This document shows, piece by piece, positions 36,895-46,113 of a DNA stretch of 64,000 nt. Source of the stretch: Alteromonas sp. 5E99-2 (GTDB lineage: Bacteria; Pseudomonadota; Gammaproteobacteria; Enterobacterales; Alteromonadaceae); contig NZ_JAFNJE010000015.1 in NCBI RefSeq assembly GCF_017368475.1, positions 34,011 through 98,010 on the forward strand. The letters are read 5' to 3'. The notes under the pieces are model-generated. The model had not been told where the DNA came from. It saw nothing but the letters and a program-made list of their open reading frames with translations, and ran no database searches. The translations under genes and the position numbers were made by a program. Numbering within the stretch: the stretch's first letter is position 1; every line of letters starts with the position of its first letter.

Positions 36895-38082
36895 TTAATC
36901 GGCAATATCAACAAAAGTGATTTTTTTCTTCACACTGGAATTTTTGTATAAGCAGTACATGGGAAATAGGCTTAACATTAATATGATTAACTGTTCCGCG
37001 GCATTAAGCCCCGTTAGTTGCAGTACGCCTACAATGACCGATGCGCCAGTCATTTGAGCTAAACCCAGCAGTGCTGAAGCAGAACCCGCTTTGTCGCCAA
37101 ATGGCGCAAGCGCCTGACCTGCACAGGAACCCATAATTAAAGAAAACCCAACCGAGCTCATCATTATGGGGATCATGAACCCCGCAGGATGTTCCCATTG
37201 CAACAGCGTTGCCATAACTAGCCCAGATGATATGAGCGTGAGCATTCCAAACCCAATGGTTGGTCTTGGGCCCCATTTAAGTAATGCTTTAGGGGCAAGT
37301 AAGCAGGCCGCGATATTAAACAGCGCATTAATGCTGAACCAAAATACAAAACCTTCTCGGTCTAAGCCTAAATTCACCATCAACCAGCCGGGCGCTGATG
37401 TTACATAAGCTATGATAACCGCCATAGCCAGCATAACGACTGACGCATTAAAGAGGAAAACAGGGTGGCGGATAATCAAAGAATAGGCTTTTGCGTCTAA
37501 TAATTTAACTTCTGCTTTATTGGTTGGTTCTTGAGTTTCTTTTAACGCAAAGGCAATAATTATTCCTGCAAAAACGGCATATCCCGCCATAAACTCAAAG
37601 TTGCTGCGCCAGCCAAAATACGTTGTTAACGCATTACCCAAAAGAGGTGCTAGCGCGGGAATACAACATATAGCACCATTTAAATAACTGTACATTATGC
37701 CGCTTTGAATGGCGTTATAGCGGTCTCGAACACATGCAAAAGCGGCAACCACAATCGCACAAGCGCCTAGTCCTTGTAATAAACGAGCAAAGAGTATGAG
37801 CTCTATAGTCGATGCAAAAATGACGAGAGCGGAAGATAAACCGTAAATGACAATGCCAACAAGGGCGATAGGTTTACGGCCGTATTTATCGGCTAGTGGA
37901 CCACTGATTAACTGGCCGACACCCAAGGCTAAGAGAAACACGGTTATGCTCCAGCTCATGGTGTCTACAGACACAGCTAAAGACTCTGCCATAACGGGTA
38001 ACGCAGGTAAGAAAATATCAATTGCTAATGGACTAAATAGCACCATTAAAATTAATAAAGGTAATAAGCGTGAACCAGTCAT
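36895..38082 (-). CDS. Bcr/CflA-family major facilitator efflux transporter
   Basis: A 12-TM drug/H+ antiporter of 395 residues. The first half carries the MFS signature GPLADKYGRKPIALVG between TM2 and TM3 and the family block PLAIDIFLPALP near residue 20. Pumps of this group export drugs or siderophores. Its gene is divergent from a LysR regulator across 103 bases and is followed by a TonB-dependent receptor on the same strand; an export-and-reimport pair is possible but unproven. The start ATG is the first usable one and matches the family. Confidence 0.85.
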   Translation of the reverse strand: MTGSRLLPLLILMVLFSPLAIDIFLPALPVMAESLAVSVDTMSWSITVFLLALGVGQLISGPLADKYGRKPIALVGIVIYGLSSALVIFASTIELILFARLLQGLGACAIVVAAFACVRDRYNAIQSGIMYSYLNGAICCIPALAPLLGNALTTYFGWRSNFEFMAGYAVFAGIIIAFALKETQEPTNKAEVKLLDAKAYSLIIRHPVFLFNASVVMLAMAVIIAYVTSAPGWLMVNLGLDREGFVFWFSINALFNIAACLLAPKALLKWGPRPTIGFGMLTLISSGLVMATLLQWEHPAGFMIPIMMSSVGFSLIMGSCAGQALAPFGDKAGSASALLGLAQMTGASVIVGVLQLTGLNAAEQLIILMLSLFPMYCLYKNSSVKKKITFVDIAD

Positions 38083-38172
38083 TCCTTGCTCCGACTCATA
38101 AAAGGTTGTTAAGACCGCGCAAGTGTAGTGTATTAGCGTTATGAGTAAAAATGAATTATTGTTATTTTAATT

Positions 38173-38187
38173 ATTCCAATTTGGAAT
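38173..38187. promoter_or_regulatory. Palindrome overlapping the LysR start codon
   Basis: ATTCCAATTTGGAAT is a perfect 7-1-7 inverted repeat whose last bases fall in the ATG of the LysR gene (38186). It has the T-N11-A spacing of LysR boxes. It may be an autoregulatory operator that also controls the divergent Bcr/CflA gene. Confidence 0.5.
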
Positions 38188-39121
38188 GCTTGTGAAAGAT
38201 CTAGATTTAAAACTATTACGTGTTTTACATACTTTATTTGAAGAACAAAGTGTTACCTCGGCTGCGCGACGTTTAAATTTAAGTCAGTCCGCGGTCAGCA
38301 AACATCTTGCTCGTTTACGGGATATGTTTGATGACCCCTTGTTCGATCGCACAGCCCAAGGATTAAAGCCCACTCCCAGAGCAATAGAGTTGTTTCCTCA
38401 ACTACGCCAGTTGTTATCTCAATTTGATCAGTTCGCTCGCCCCAGTGCTTTTGATCCCGCTGTGAGTGATAGACGTTTTCGCATTGATTTACTCAATACT
38501 GCGTACTCATTAACCTTCCCTCATTTCATGCCGGATTTACTTTCCAAAGCGCCTAATGTGAAGTTACTAACGCAAACGTGGGAACAGCACAGCTTAGACA
38601 AATTACTTAAATGTGAGATAGACATTGGTATTGCTTGTCGTGAGTGGGACGAGCGTTCGCCTTTGCATATGCGCTATATTCCGCCGGATTTATATCACAC
38701 AACGTTAATACGTGAGCATTCGCTGTGCTTGGTACGAGAAGATCACCCAGCGTTAAATAAACCGTGGAACTTAGATAGCTTTTTGTATTACCGGCATATT
38801 CAGGTAGTGATGGGAGGACTAGAGCAATGGTTGTTAGATGATGTGCTATTAGAACAAAATATTACGCGGGACATTGCGATAGAAATGCCGGATTTTCACT
38901 GCGCTATGAGTTTATGTGAACAAAGCGATTTGATACTTTGCGCCCCCGCTAGGCATGCAAACAACATGGCATCTCATTTCAAATTACGCACCTTGCCAAT
39001 GCCTATCGAATTTGAATCTGGTGCTTATGTCATGCTTTGGCATAAGCATTTTGAAAAAGACTTAGGGCATAAGTGGCTGCGGGATTTAATTACCCAAAGC
39101 GTTAAACAAGCCATCGTGTAG
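38186..39121 (+). CDS. LysR family transcriptional regulator
   Basis: A 311-residue activator or repressor with the N-terminal winged helix-turn-helix (about residues 8-68, SVTSAARRLNLSQSAVSKHL, LFDRTAQGLKPTPRA) and a periplasmic-binding-like effector domain (about 95-305). The start has no clear ribosome-binding site and overlaps a palindrome. It is divergent from the Bcr/CflA exporter, its likely target. The inducer is unknown. Confidence 0.9.
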   Translation: MLVKDLDLKLLRVLHTLFEEQSVTSAARRLNLSQSAVSKHLARLRDMFDDPLFDRTAQGLKPTPRAIELFPQLRQLLSQFDQFARPSAFDPAVSDRRFRIDLLNTAYSLTFPHFMPDLLSKAPNVKLLTQTWEQHSLDKLLKCEIDIGIACREWDERSPLHMRYIPPDLYHTTLIREHSLCLVREDHPALNKPWNLDSFLYYRHIQVVMGGLEQWLLDDVLLEQNITRDIAIEMPDFHCAMSLCEQSDLILCAPARHANNMASHFKLRTLPMPIEFESGAYVMLWHKHFEKDLGHKWLRDLITQSVKQAIV

Positions 39122-39129
39122 TGGCGTTG

Positions 39130-40074
39130 TTATCTTTGAAATTGCGCTCTGTACGTCAAAGGGCTGACTTTAAAGTGACGCTTGAAATGTAAGCGCAGTA
39201 ATTCAGGGCTGCGAAAACCCGCTGCAATGGCAATTTGATCCACGTTATTGGTGGTTGTTTCTAATAGTTCTCGTGCTAAAGATACTCTTTCCAATGTTAA
39301 CCAAGCCAAAGGCGTTTCTCCGGTAGAGTTTTTAAAGCGCCGCAGCAAGGTGCGTGGCGACATACCAATTACGTCTGACATTCTTTCAATTGGCCAGTTT
39401 TCATTTAGCTTAGTGCGAATTTCATCAAGAAAAGGCGAAAATCTGTCATTGGTTTTCAATGTGGGCTTTGGAATAAACTGAGCTTGCCCACCTTCCCGAT
39501 GCACTGGCAATACCAATCTGCGAGCGACGCTATTGGCAGTCTCACTACCAAAATCGTTACGCACTATGTGCAAACATAAATCGATCCCCGCAGCAGAACC
39601 AGCCGAGGTTAATATTGTGCCTTCATCCACATACAAAACGTCGGGATTAACTTTGGTTTGTGGAAATTCAGCTTGTAACTTATCGGTATAGCGCCAGTGA
39701 GTGGTCACATTTTTGCCATCAAGCAAGCCACATTGTGCGGGCAAAAACACACCAGAACATATGGTTGCAATACGAACCCCTTGCTGATTCGCTTGGCGTA
39801 AAACACGTTTTAAATCGGCACTGGCTTCACCATCCCAGCCAGGAACAATAATCAAAGACGCTTCAAGCAATGTGTTTAAATCTGTAGACGCATTGACCAT
39901 TACATTGCCTAAACCCGCAGTTATCTTTGCTTGGTTAACCGAGACAATTTTGTAGTCATACCAGGTGTCTATTTCAGGTCTGGGTAGGGCAAAGATTTCC
40001 AATGCAATGGCATATTCAAACATACATAAATTGTTGTATGTCAGTATGACCACTAGTGGGTTGGTTGAGGCCAT
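39130..40074 (-). CDS. GlxA-family AraC regulator with DJ-1/PfpI domain (FtrA-like)
   Basis: A 314-residue regulator. The N-terminal class I amidotransferase-like (DJ-1/PfpI) domain spans about 8-175, with ICSGVFLPAQCGLLDGKNVTTHW at its nucleophile elbow (Cys present). Two helix-turn-helix motifs of the AraC type follow (about 215-310, MSDVIGMSPRTLLRRF, IAIAAGFRSPELLRLHFKRH). The DJ-1 domain is probably a ligand sensor. The start faces an NTF2-like gene divergently. The target is unknown. Confidence 0.9.
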   Translation of the reverse strand: MASTNPLVVILTYNNLCMFEYAIALEIFALPRPEIDTWYDYKIVSVNQAKITAGLGNVMVNASTDLNTLLEASLIIVPGWDGEASADLKRVLRQANQQGVRIATICSGVFLPAQCGLLDGKNVTTHWRYTDKLQAEFPQTKVNPDVLYVDEGTILTSAGSAAGIDLCLHIVRNDFGSETANSVARRLVLPVHREGGQAQFIPKPTLKTNDRFSPFLDEIRTKLNENWPIERMSDVIGMSPRTLLRRFKNSTGETPLAWLTLERVSLARELLETTTNNVDQIAIAAGFRSPELLRLHFKRHFKVSPLTYRAQFQR

Positions 40075-40201
40075 GGAACAGGTAAGCTCATGAATTTAGT
40101 ATAATGGCGTAATATTAATCTATATTGTCTTTTTCGCCAATTTTCATTTGGTTTTGTTTTGCTATTGTGTGTTTCATACTCAACATTCAGAGAAAAACAA
40201 C

Positions 40202-40606
40202 ATGAGCCAACACACAGCAACTGAAAACTATCAGTCACTACTAGCAACAGTTAACACCTATTTCGACGCAATCTATTTTGCCGATGCTAGCTTGTTAGAT
40301 GTGGTGTTCCATCACACTGCAAGCTTGTTCGATGTTGATGAAGGAAAAATCTTCACCGACCCTATTTGCGATTTCCGAAAAGACGTAGACCAGCGAGACG
40401 CACCCGCCAGCATTAAGCAAAGCCGAGCTGAAGAAGAAGTCATCATGATTGATTTTTTGTCAGCAAAAAGCGCCGTGGTTAAATTACGACTCAGAGCCTT
40501 CGACAACATTTTTGTTGATCATCTCAGTTTTGTTTTCGATGAAAACAACCAGTGGAAAATAGTCGCAAAAGTATGGCATTTAGAGAAGGTTGATAAGCTG
40601 GTTTGA
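40202..40606 (+). CDS. NTF2-like / putative lumazine-binding protein
   Basis: A 134-residue cone-shaped NTF2-fold protein with the pattern LLATVNTYFDAIYFADASLL, followed by VVFHHTASLFDV, and the strands VVKLRLRAFDNIFVDHLSFVFDENNQWKIVAKVWH. The family (putative lumazine-binding, PF12893-like) has mostly unknown ligands. The longest ORF begins at 40148, but ATG 40202 fits the fold and has a purine-rich leader. It is divergent from the GlxA-type regulator, which may control it. A second inverted repeat with a T run follows the gene. Confidence 0.75.
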   Translation: MSQHTATENYQSLLATVNTYFDAIYFADASLLDVVFHHTASLFDVDEGKIFTDPICDFRKDVDQRDAPASIKQSRAEEEVIMIDFLSAKSAVVKLRLRAFDNIFVDHLSFVFDENNQWKIVAKVWHLEKVDKLV

Positions 40607-40624
40607 GTTTTGTTGTTGAACATA

Positions 40625-40682
40625 TGTCGATAGAATCGACAGGTAAAGTATATATGTCGATATTATTGGATAATTTCGACAC
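40625..40682. repeat. Tandem TGTCGA inverted repeats after the NTF2-like gene
   Basis: Two inverted repeats share the TGTCGA arm. The first is TGTCGAT-AGA-ATCGACA (40625-40641, perfect 7-3-7). The second is TGTCGATATTAT-TGG-ATAATTTCGACA (40655-40681, 12-3-12 with one mismatch), followed by CGTTTTTGG. The second can terminate the plus-strand gene; the matching arms suggest a common element such as a REP-like hairpin or a protein-binding pair. Confidence 0.55.
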
Positions 40683-40779
40683 GTTTTTGGTTTGTGTATA
40701 TTAAATTAACTTTTTATACATAACGCGGGTTAAGTGTATTGTTTTTAAGTGACTTTGCAGCGTGGTGCTACGGGACAAA

Positions 40780-40801
40780 AAACGCTGCAAAAGCAGCGTT
40801 T
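40780..40801 (-). terminator. Terminator of glmS
   Basis: AAACGCTGC-AAAA-GCAGCGTTT hairpin, preceded on the plus strand by an A run (40777-40782) and therefore followed by T residues on the minus strand, 11 bases past the glmS stop. Confidence 0.88.
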
Positions 40802-40811
40802 CTTTTCATCA

Positions 40812-42644
40812 TCACTCAACCGTAACACTCTTAGCGAGATTTCTTGGTTGGTCTACATCGGTCCCCTTGATGAGCGCAACGTAGTAAGACAACAGTTGCA
40901 GTGGTACTGTGTAAATGATGGGGGCGATAGGGCTGTCGCAGTGAGGTACGTCGATAACACGCATGGTGTCGTCGCCTTTAAAGTGGGCATCTTTGTCGGC
41001 AAATACATACATGATACCGCCGCGAGCTCGCACTTCTTCTACGTTAGATTTGAGCTTTTCTAATAGCTCGTTATTTGGCGCGACCACGATAACCGGCATT
41101 TCATCATCAATCAGTGCCAATGGGCCGTGCTTTAATTCACCTGAAGCATAGGCTTCAGCATGAATGTAAGAAATTTCTTTTAGTTTTAATGCGCCTTCCA
41201 TTGCGATGGGATATTGATCGCCACGGCCTAGGAATAAACTGTGGTGTTTGTCTGCAAATTCTTCAGCTAAATCTTCAATGCCTTGGGTCATTGTTAAGGT
41301 TTCTTCTAGCTTCGCTGGCAGGCTGTGCAGGGCATGGGCAATTTCATTACTGGTGTCGCTGCTCATACCATTGTGCTTGCCCAGTGCCATAGTCAGTAGC
41401 AAGAAGCCAGCAAGTTGTGTGGTAAACGCCTTGGTTGAGGCTACACCAATTTCTGCACCTGCCCGGGTCATGTAAGAAAGGCTAGATTCACGCACCAACG
41501 AAGAACCGGCCACATTACAGATGGCTAAACTCGATGAATAGCCTATTTCTTTGGCTAAACGCAGCGCAGCAAGGGTATCGGCGGTTTCGCCTGATTGAGA
41601 AATGGTAATCAGCAAGCTGTTGGGAAGAACCACTGATTTGCGATAGCGAAACTCTGATGCAATTTCAACGTTGCAGGAAACGCCTGCAAATTCTTCTAGC
41701 CAATAACGCGCTGTCATCCCTGAATGATAGCTAGTACCACAGGCGACAATTTGAACGTGTTTTACCGATGCGAAAATAGCGTCAGCGCCTTCGCCAAATA
41801 CATTGTCAGCGATGTCATTACCCACTAAGCGATGCTGTAATGCATTGCGAACTACAGTAGGTTGTTCATGTATTTCTTTTAACATGTAGTGGCGGTAACC
41901 ACCTTTGTCGCCAGAGTCGTGTTCTACATTGGATTCGATGATTTCTCGTTCAACAGGCGCACCGTTGGCGTCGAAAATACTCACTGAACGACGAGTGATC
42001 TCGGCAACATCGCCTTCTTCTAGAAAGATAAACCGGCGAGTTACCGGTAACAGAGCCATTTGATCAGAGGCAACAAAGTTCTCTCCTAAGCCTAATCCTA
42101 TGACTAAAGGGCTACCTGAGCGAGCAACCACAATACGTGAAGGGTCTTCTTTATCCATCACCACAGTGCCATAAGCGCCATGAAAACGAGCAACAGCTTG
42201 TTGTACTGCACCGAGTAAGGTTTCATTGGTTTTCAATAATGAATGTACTGTGTGCGCTATGCTTTCAGTGTCGGTGTCGCTGGTAAAGGTATAACCTTGG
42301 CTTTCTAGTCCAGACCGAAGGGTTTCGTAATTTTCAATAATGCCATTGTGCACAACGGCAATACGGTCGGACGATTGATGTGGGTGGGCGTTGTCTTCTG
42401 TTACACCGCCGTGAGTAGCCCATCGTGTATGAGCAATGCCTGTACCACCTAAAACAGGAGATGCATCAACAGCATCGGCTAAGGCTTGTACTTTGCCAAT
42501 ACGACGGGTGCGGCTGAAGGTGCCATCGGCTTGTAAAAGTGCCACACCTGCTGAGTCATACCCTCTGTATTCTAAACGTTTTAGGCCTTCTAAAAGAATT
42601 TCAACAACATTGCGCTCTGCAACTGCGCCGACAATACCACACAT
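40812..42644 (-). CDS. glmS: Glutamine-fructose-6-phosphate aminotransferase (GlmS)
   Basis: Makes glucosamine-6-phosphate, the first step to UDP-GlcNAc for peptidoglycan and LPS. The N-terminal glutaminase begins MCGIVGAV with the catalytic Cys2. The RGYDSAGV and [13 protein letters not shown] blocks are present. The two sugar-isomerase (SIS) domains follow (about 285-430 and 455-600), with [11 protein letters not shown] and SQSGETADT. The length of 610 is standard. It is the last gene of glmU-deoR-glmS; the stop of the DeoR gene is 12 bases upstream. No ribozyme element is visible. Confidence 0.96.
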   Translation of the reverse strand: MCGIVGAVAERNVVEILLEGLKRLEYRGYDSAGVALLQADGTFSRTRRIGKVQALADAVDASPVLGGTGIAHTRWATHGGVTEDNAHPHQSSDRIAVVHNGIIENYETLRSGLESQGYTFTSDTDTESIAHTVHSLLKTNETLLGAVQQAVARFHGAYGTVVMDKEDPSRIVVARSGSPLVIGLGLGENFVASDQMALLPVTRRFIFLEEGDVAEITRRSVSIFDANGAPVEREIIESNVEHDSGDKGGYRHYMLKEIHEQPTVVRNALQHRLVGNDIADNVFGEGADAIFASVKHVQIVACGTSYHSGMTARYWLEEFAGVSCNVEIASEFRYRKSVVLPNSLLITISQSGETADTLAALRLAKEIGYSSSLAICNVAGSSLVRESSLSYMTRAGAEIGVASTKAFTTQLAGFLLLTMALGKHNGMSSDTSNEIAHALHSLPAKLEETLTMTQGIEDLAEEFADKHHSLFLGRGDQYPIAMEGALKLKEISYIHAEAYASGELKHGPLALIDDEMPVIVVAPNNELLEKLKSNVEEVRARGGIMYVFADKDAHFKGDDTMRVIDVPHCDSPIAPIIYTVPLQLLSYYVALIKGTDVDQPRNLAKSVTVE

Positions 42645-42656
42645 AATGTTCTCCGT

Positions 42657-43427
42657 TTAGGTGATGAGTTCAGCGCACATTACGGTTACGCCTTGTTGAG
42701 TTAATTTTTGTTTGGCCGATTCTTCGATAAGCGTGTCGGTAACCAACACATCGATAGCGGACCATGGCAGTTCGATATTTGGAATTTTCCGCTGAAGTTT
42801 TTCAGATTCAGCCATGACTATGACTTGATTTGAGACTTCGGCCATCACTACACATAAATGAGTCAGCTCATTAAATGTAGTTGTACCTCGTTCAAGGTCA
42901 AGGCCAGCCGCACCAATAAAGGCTTGGTCAAAGTTATAGGATTTCAGCATTTGCTCGGCCATTTTCCCTTGAAACGCATGAGATTGAGCATCCCAAGTAC
43001 CGCCAGTCATTAATACGGTAGGTTCGTTTTCACGTTCAAGTAAGGTGTTGGCGACTTGTAGCGAATTTGTCATAACCAACAAGCCCAGCTTCTGGCTTAG
43101 TTCTGGTAACAAGGCAGCAGTGGTACTGCCGCTGTCTATGATAATGCGGTTATGATCGCTGATGAGCGATGCGGCGACTTTAGCAATCGACTTCTTTCGA
43201 ACTGAAACCGTTTCGTTTGAAAGTTCAGACGCGTTTTGTGGTAACAAAACAGCGCCGCCGTACTTTCGAAGTAGCAGGCCGTTTTGTTCAAGTTCAGCTA
43301 AGTCTTTGCGAATAGTAACTTCAGAGGTGGAAAACGCACTCGCAAGCGCATCAACAGCAACTTCACCAGTTTGATGAAGTTGTTCTATGATGCTTCTTCG
43401 ACGTTGTTGCGTGTTTCGTTTCTGCAC
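42657..43427 (-). CDS. DeoR family regulator of amino-sugar genes (GlmR-like)
   Basis: A 256-residue regulator with the DeoR helix-turn-helix (about 8-58, RRSIIEQLHQTGEVAVDALA, TSEVTIRKDLAELEQNG) and the sugar-phosphate-binding DeoRC domain (about 75-230, IIIDSGSTTAALLPELSQ, NSLQVANTL). The start is GTG. It lies between glmU and glmS in one minus-strand operon, as in many gammaproteobacteria, so it very likely controls UDP-GlcNAc synthesis through a glucosamine or GlcNAc phosphate. CGAAA-type half-sites cluster just upstream. Confidence 0.88.
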   Translation of the reverse strand: MQKRNTQQRRRSIIEQLHQTGEVAVDALASAFSTSEVTIRKDLAELEQNGLLLRKYGGAVLLPQNASELSNETVSVRKKSIAKVAASLISDHNRIIIDSGSTTAALLPELSQKLGLLVMTNSLQVANTLLERENEPTVLMTGGTWDAQSHAFQGKMAEQMLKSYNFDQAFIGAAGLDLERGTTTFNELTHLCVVMAEVSNQVIVMAESEKLQRKIPNIELPWSAIDVLVTDTLIEESAKQKLTQQGVTVMCAELIT

Positions 43428-43433
43428 GTTTAT

Positions 43434-43482
43434 CTTTCGTTATCCTTCGATTTGAAAGTAAATATAACGAATAAATTTCGAT
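43434..43482. promoter_or_regulatory. CGAA half-site cluster upstream of the DeoR gene
   Basis: TTTCGTT, CTTCGATT, AACGAAT and TTTCGAT occur within 50 bases in the glmU-deoR gap. The inner pair forms CGAA-TAAA-TTTCG-type symmetry. DeoR/AgaR proteins bind CGAAA-type repeats, so these are plausible autoregulatory sites. Confidence 0.4.
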
Positions 43483-43512
43483 GTGCAAGTTTTTTGTTGT
43501 TTATTTATTTCG

Positions 43513-44871
43513 TTAACTTTTCTTTGTGGGGCGTTCCCAGCCTTGTATTGCCCGTTGTTTGGCGCGACTTACTGCAAGTACATTGTCGTCGATGTCTTTA
43601 TTAATCGTACTGCCTGCGCCTACTGTAGCTCCACTGCCTATGGTTACCGGAGCAACTAGTGCACTGTTTGAACCAATAAATGCATTTTCACCAATGATAG
43701 TTTTCGATTTGTTTACGCCATCGTAATTGCAGGTAATGGTTCCTGCGCCTATGTTGGTACGAGCGCCTATATCGGCATCGCCCAAATAGGTGAGATGATT
43801 GGCTTTTGCCCCTTCTCGTAGCACGGCATTTTTCATTTCAACAAAATTACCCACCTTTGCGCCTTGTTCCATAATTGCACCAGGGCGTAAACGTCCATAA
43901 GGGCCAACATTACACTGTTCCCCAACCTTTGCTTTTTCTAGTAAACTAAAGGCTTCTATGCGGCTGTTACTGGCAACAGTTGAATCTTTAATGACACAAT
44001 TTGGACCAATGTAAACATTGTCACCTAGGTTGACATCACCTTCTATAATGACGTTTGCATCTATTATAACGTCTTGTCCAACGGTTAAGTTGCCTCGTAA
44101 ACTAAACTGCGTAGGAGACAATAAAGTAACTCCTTCGGTCATAAGGGCGTCTGCTTGTCTGGCTTGCAATGCTAACTCTATACGAGACAACTGAACGCGG
44201 TTGTTGATGCCTTCAACTTCGATTGCGGTATCAGGCTGAGCACTTTGAATACGCTTACCTTCTGAGGCTGCCATGGCAATCACATCGGTAAGGTAATATT
44301 CTTGCTGTGCATTGTCATTTGATAATTGTCCTAGCCAGCGTTTTAAATCTGCGCCGCCCATCATCATCATGCCAGTATTAATTTCTTTTATTGTACGCTG
44401 TGCTTCGGTGGCGTCTTTGTGTTCAACTATGCCCACAATATTGTTGCCTTCGCGGACGATTCTACCCATACCTGTTGGGTCGTCTAAATCTACTGTTAGC
44501 AGCGCTATATCCGCATTCTTTTTCGCTTCTTGCAGTCGTTGAAGGGTCGACGCTTGTATCAGCGGCGCATCGCCGACCAAAACAATTACGTCCTCGTCGT
44601 CGGAAATATAAGGCTGTGCTTGCATAACCGCATGGCCTGTCCCGTTTTGTTCTTGTTGCAAGCACCAGTTTAAATTTTCACCTTTTAAGGTTTGCTTTAA
44701 TTGATCCGCACCATGGCCATATACCAATTGAATAGCACTTGGTGACAGGGTTTCAACCGTATCAATAATGCGTTGGACAATCGGCTTTCCACCTACAGGG
44801 TGTAGCACTTTGGGTAACGACGATTTCATACGCGTGCCTTTGCCGGCCGCTAAAATAACAACTGAAAACAT
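43513..44871 (-). CDS. glmU: Bifunctional N-acetylglucosamine-1-phosphate uridyltransferase / acetyltransferase
   Basis: Completes UDP-GlcNAc synthesis. The pyrophosphorylase domain (about 1-230) begins FSVVILAAGKGTRMKSSLPK and includes GDAPLI. The acetyltransferase left-handed beta-helix (about 250-450) shows the hexapeptide repeats (NVYIGPNCVI, NIGAGTITCNYDG) and ends near RPTKKS. The 452-residue length matches E. coli. The longest ORF starts at 44943, but the family start MFSVVILAAG is ATG 44871. It heads the glmU-deoR-glmS operon. The atp operon that usually neighbours it in gammaproteobacteria is not present upstream here. Confidence 0.96.
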   Translation of the reverse strand: MFSVVILAAGKGTRMKSSLPKVLHPVGGKPIVQRIIDTVETLSPSAIQLVYGHGADQLKQTLKGENLNWCLQQEQNGTGHAVMQAQPYISDDEDVIVLVGDAPLIQASTLQRLQEAKKNADIALLTVDLDDPTGMGRIVREGNNIVGIVEHKDATEAQRTIKEINTGMMMMGGADLKRWLGQLSNDNAQQEYYLTDVIAMAASEGKRIQSAQPDTAIEVEGINNRVQLSRIELALQARQADALMTEGVTLLSPTQFSLRGNLTVGQDVIIDANVIIEGDVNLGDNVYIGPNCVIKDSTVASNSRIEAFSLLEKAKVGEQCNVGPYGRLRPGAIMEQGAKVGNFVEMKNAVLREGAKANHLTYLGDADIGARTNIGAGTITCNYDGVNKSKTIIGENAFIGSNSALVAPVTIGSGATVGAGSTINKDIDDNVLAVSRAKQRAIQGWERPTKKS

Positions 44872-45112
44872 AATAAAGACTAGGATTAAACTAAAACTGC
44901 TAAAAAGTGTACGCTTTGTCGCTATAAATGCCAGTGTTAACATTATAAAAAAGAAGAATTTTTTGAAAATAGAGATAAGTTCAGAGTTATTTGGCTATTC
45001 ATAATAGTGAATAAATTTTGAGCTAGGCTACGGTTTTTTGGGATAAGTAGTAACCCGTAAATCCCGTTTACCTTGCTATAATTAACTATCTAAATTGTTG
45101 CTAAAGGTATGG

Positions 45113-45898
45113 ATGATTAAAGTAACAGAACAGCTGCCCTTATATAACATTTTGGTTTTACTCTGTATGCTTTTCGCGGCTTGTCACTCGGTGGCAGATG
45201 AGTCAGAAGATGACACGAAGTTAGTAACTGGAGACACCTATTTTCCCTATATTAGTGATAGGTTGCCTAATGGTGGGTGGTCCCAATCTATCGTCAAAGC
45301 TATTTTTAATAAAATGGGAATGCCGATTAAGATCGATTCTCTACCTTGGTCTAGAGGTTATCAGTGGGCGTATGAAGGGGTTTATTTTGGGACCTTCCCT
45401 TATGTTTATAATGACCAGCGCGGTCAAGAATTTTTATTCTCCAACCCGATAAATACCGTTCCTATGCGTATTTTTGTTGCTGCAAATAGTGATATAGGCG
45501 ATATAGATTCCTTGTCTGGTAAACTACTTTGTTTACCGTACGGTTACAATTTAGACGCTACCTCTGAGCAACTTTTTAAAAAGTTAAAAATTGTGGTTAA
45601 TCGAGCAAAAGATGCTGCTGGATGTGCAGGCCAAGTGTTAAAAGGGTGGAGTGATTTTGGTTTAACTAATGGGTATTTTGAAGACACAGAACTAAAAGCA
45701 AGGTTCGGGTCTGTTGATAGCATTAGTATTTTAGAACAACCATTCGGAGAGGTTTCATTGCACTTTATTATTTCTAGAAATATACCAGATGCAAATACCT
45801 ACATGCGTAAGTTTAACAATGCATTGTTTGAACTGGAAATTAGCGGAGAAAAAGCCTTAATAGATGAGCATTTTTTGACGTTACTTTCTGGTAAGTAA
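45113..45898 (+). CDS. Periplasmic solute-binding protein (SBP_bac_3 type)
   Basis: A 261-residue exported protein with a signal sequence ending ACHSVAD (residues 1-30). The pattern of a family 3 extracellular solute-binding protein is seen: TGDTYFPYISDRLPNGGWSQ, MPIKIDSLPWSRGYQWAYEG and the ISRNIPDANTYMRKFNNAL end. It could be an amino-acid binding or a sensor-type periplasmic protein; no permease gene is next to it. The ATG at 45113 has AAGG five bases before it; the longest ORF begins at TTG 45095. It lies 215 bases upstream of a membrane GGDEF gene on the same strand. Confidence 0.78.
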   Translation: MIKVTEQLPLYNILVLLCMLFAACHSVADESEDDTKLVTGDTYFPYISDRLPNGGWSQSIVKAIFNKMGMPIKIDSLPWSRGYQWAYEGVYFGTFPYVYNDQRGQEFLFSNPINTVPMRIFVAANSDIGDIDSLSGKLLCLPYGYNLDATSEQLFKKLKIVVNRAKDAAGCAGQVLKGWSDFGLTNGYFEDTELKARFGSVDSISILEQPFGEVSLHFIISRNIPDANTYMRKFNNALFELEISGEKALIDEHFLTLLSGK

Positions 45899-46113
45899 TG
45901 TACGATTGAACATCACCGTCTAAAGCACGCTTCGATTAACAATGATTTTAGAGAGCCAATTCTGCTTGCTGCTAAGCTAACAGTTAAAAACAGTATATTT
46001 TGCCGTTATACTTGTCAGCGTTGTGTTGCAAAAAGAAGAAATTTTTCGAATATAGGTCGCTATGAGTTATTATAATCAAAGTCAATCAATAGCAAAATCT
46101 CAGGAAGGGAAAA

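Noticed and set aside
40700..40811. glmS ribozyme or riboswitch
   Set aside because: The hairpin here is a plain terminator downstream of glmS; glmS is preceded by coding sequence, and this control is not expected in this group.
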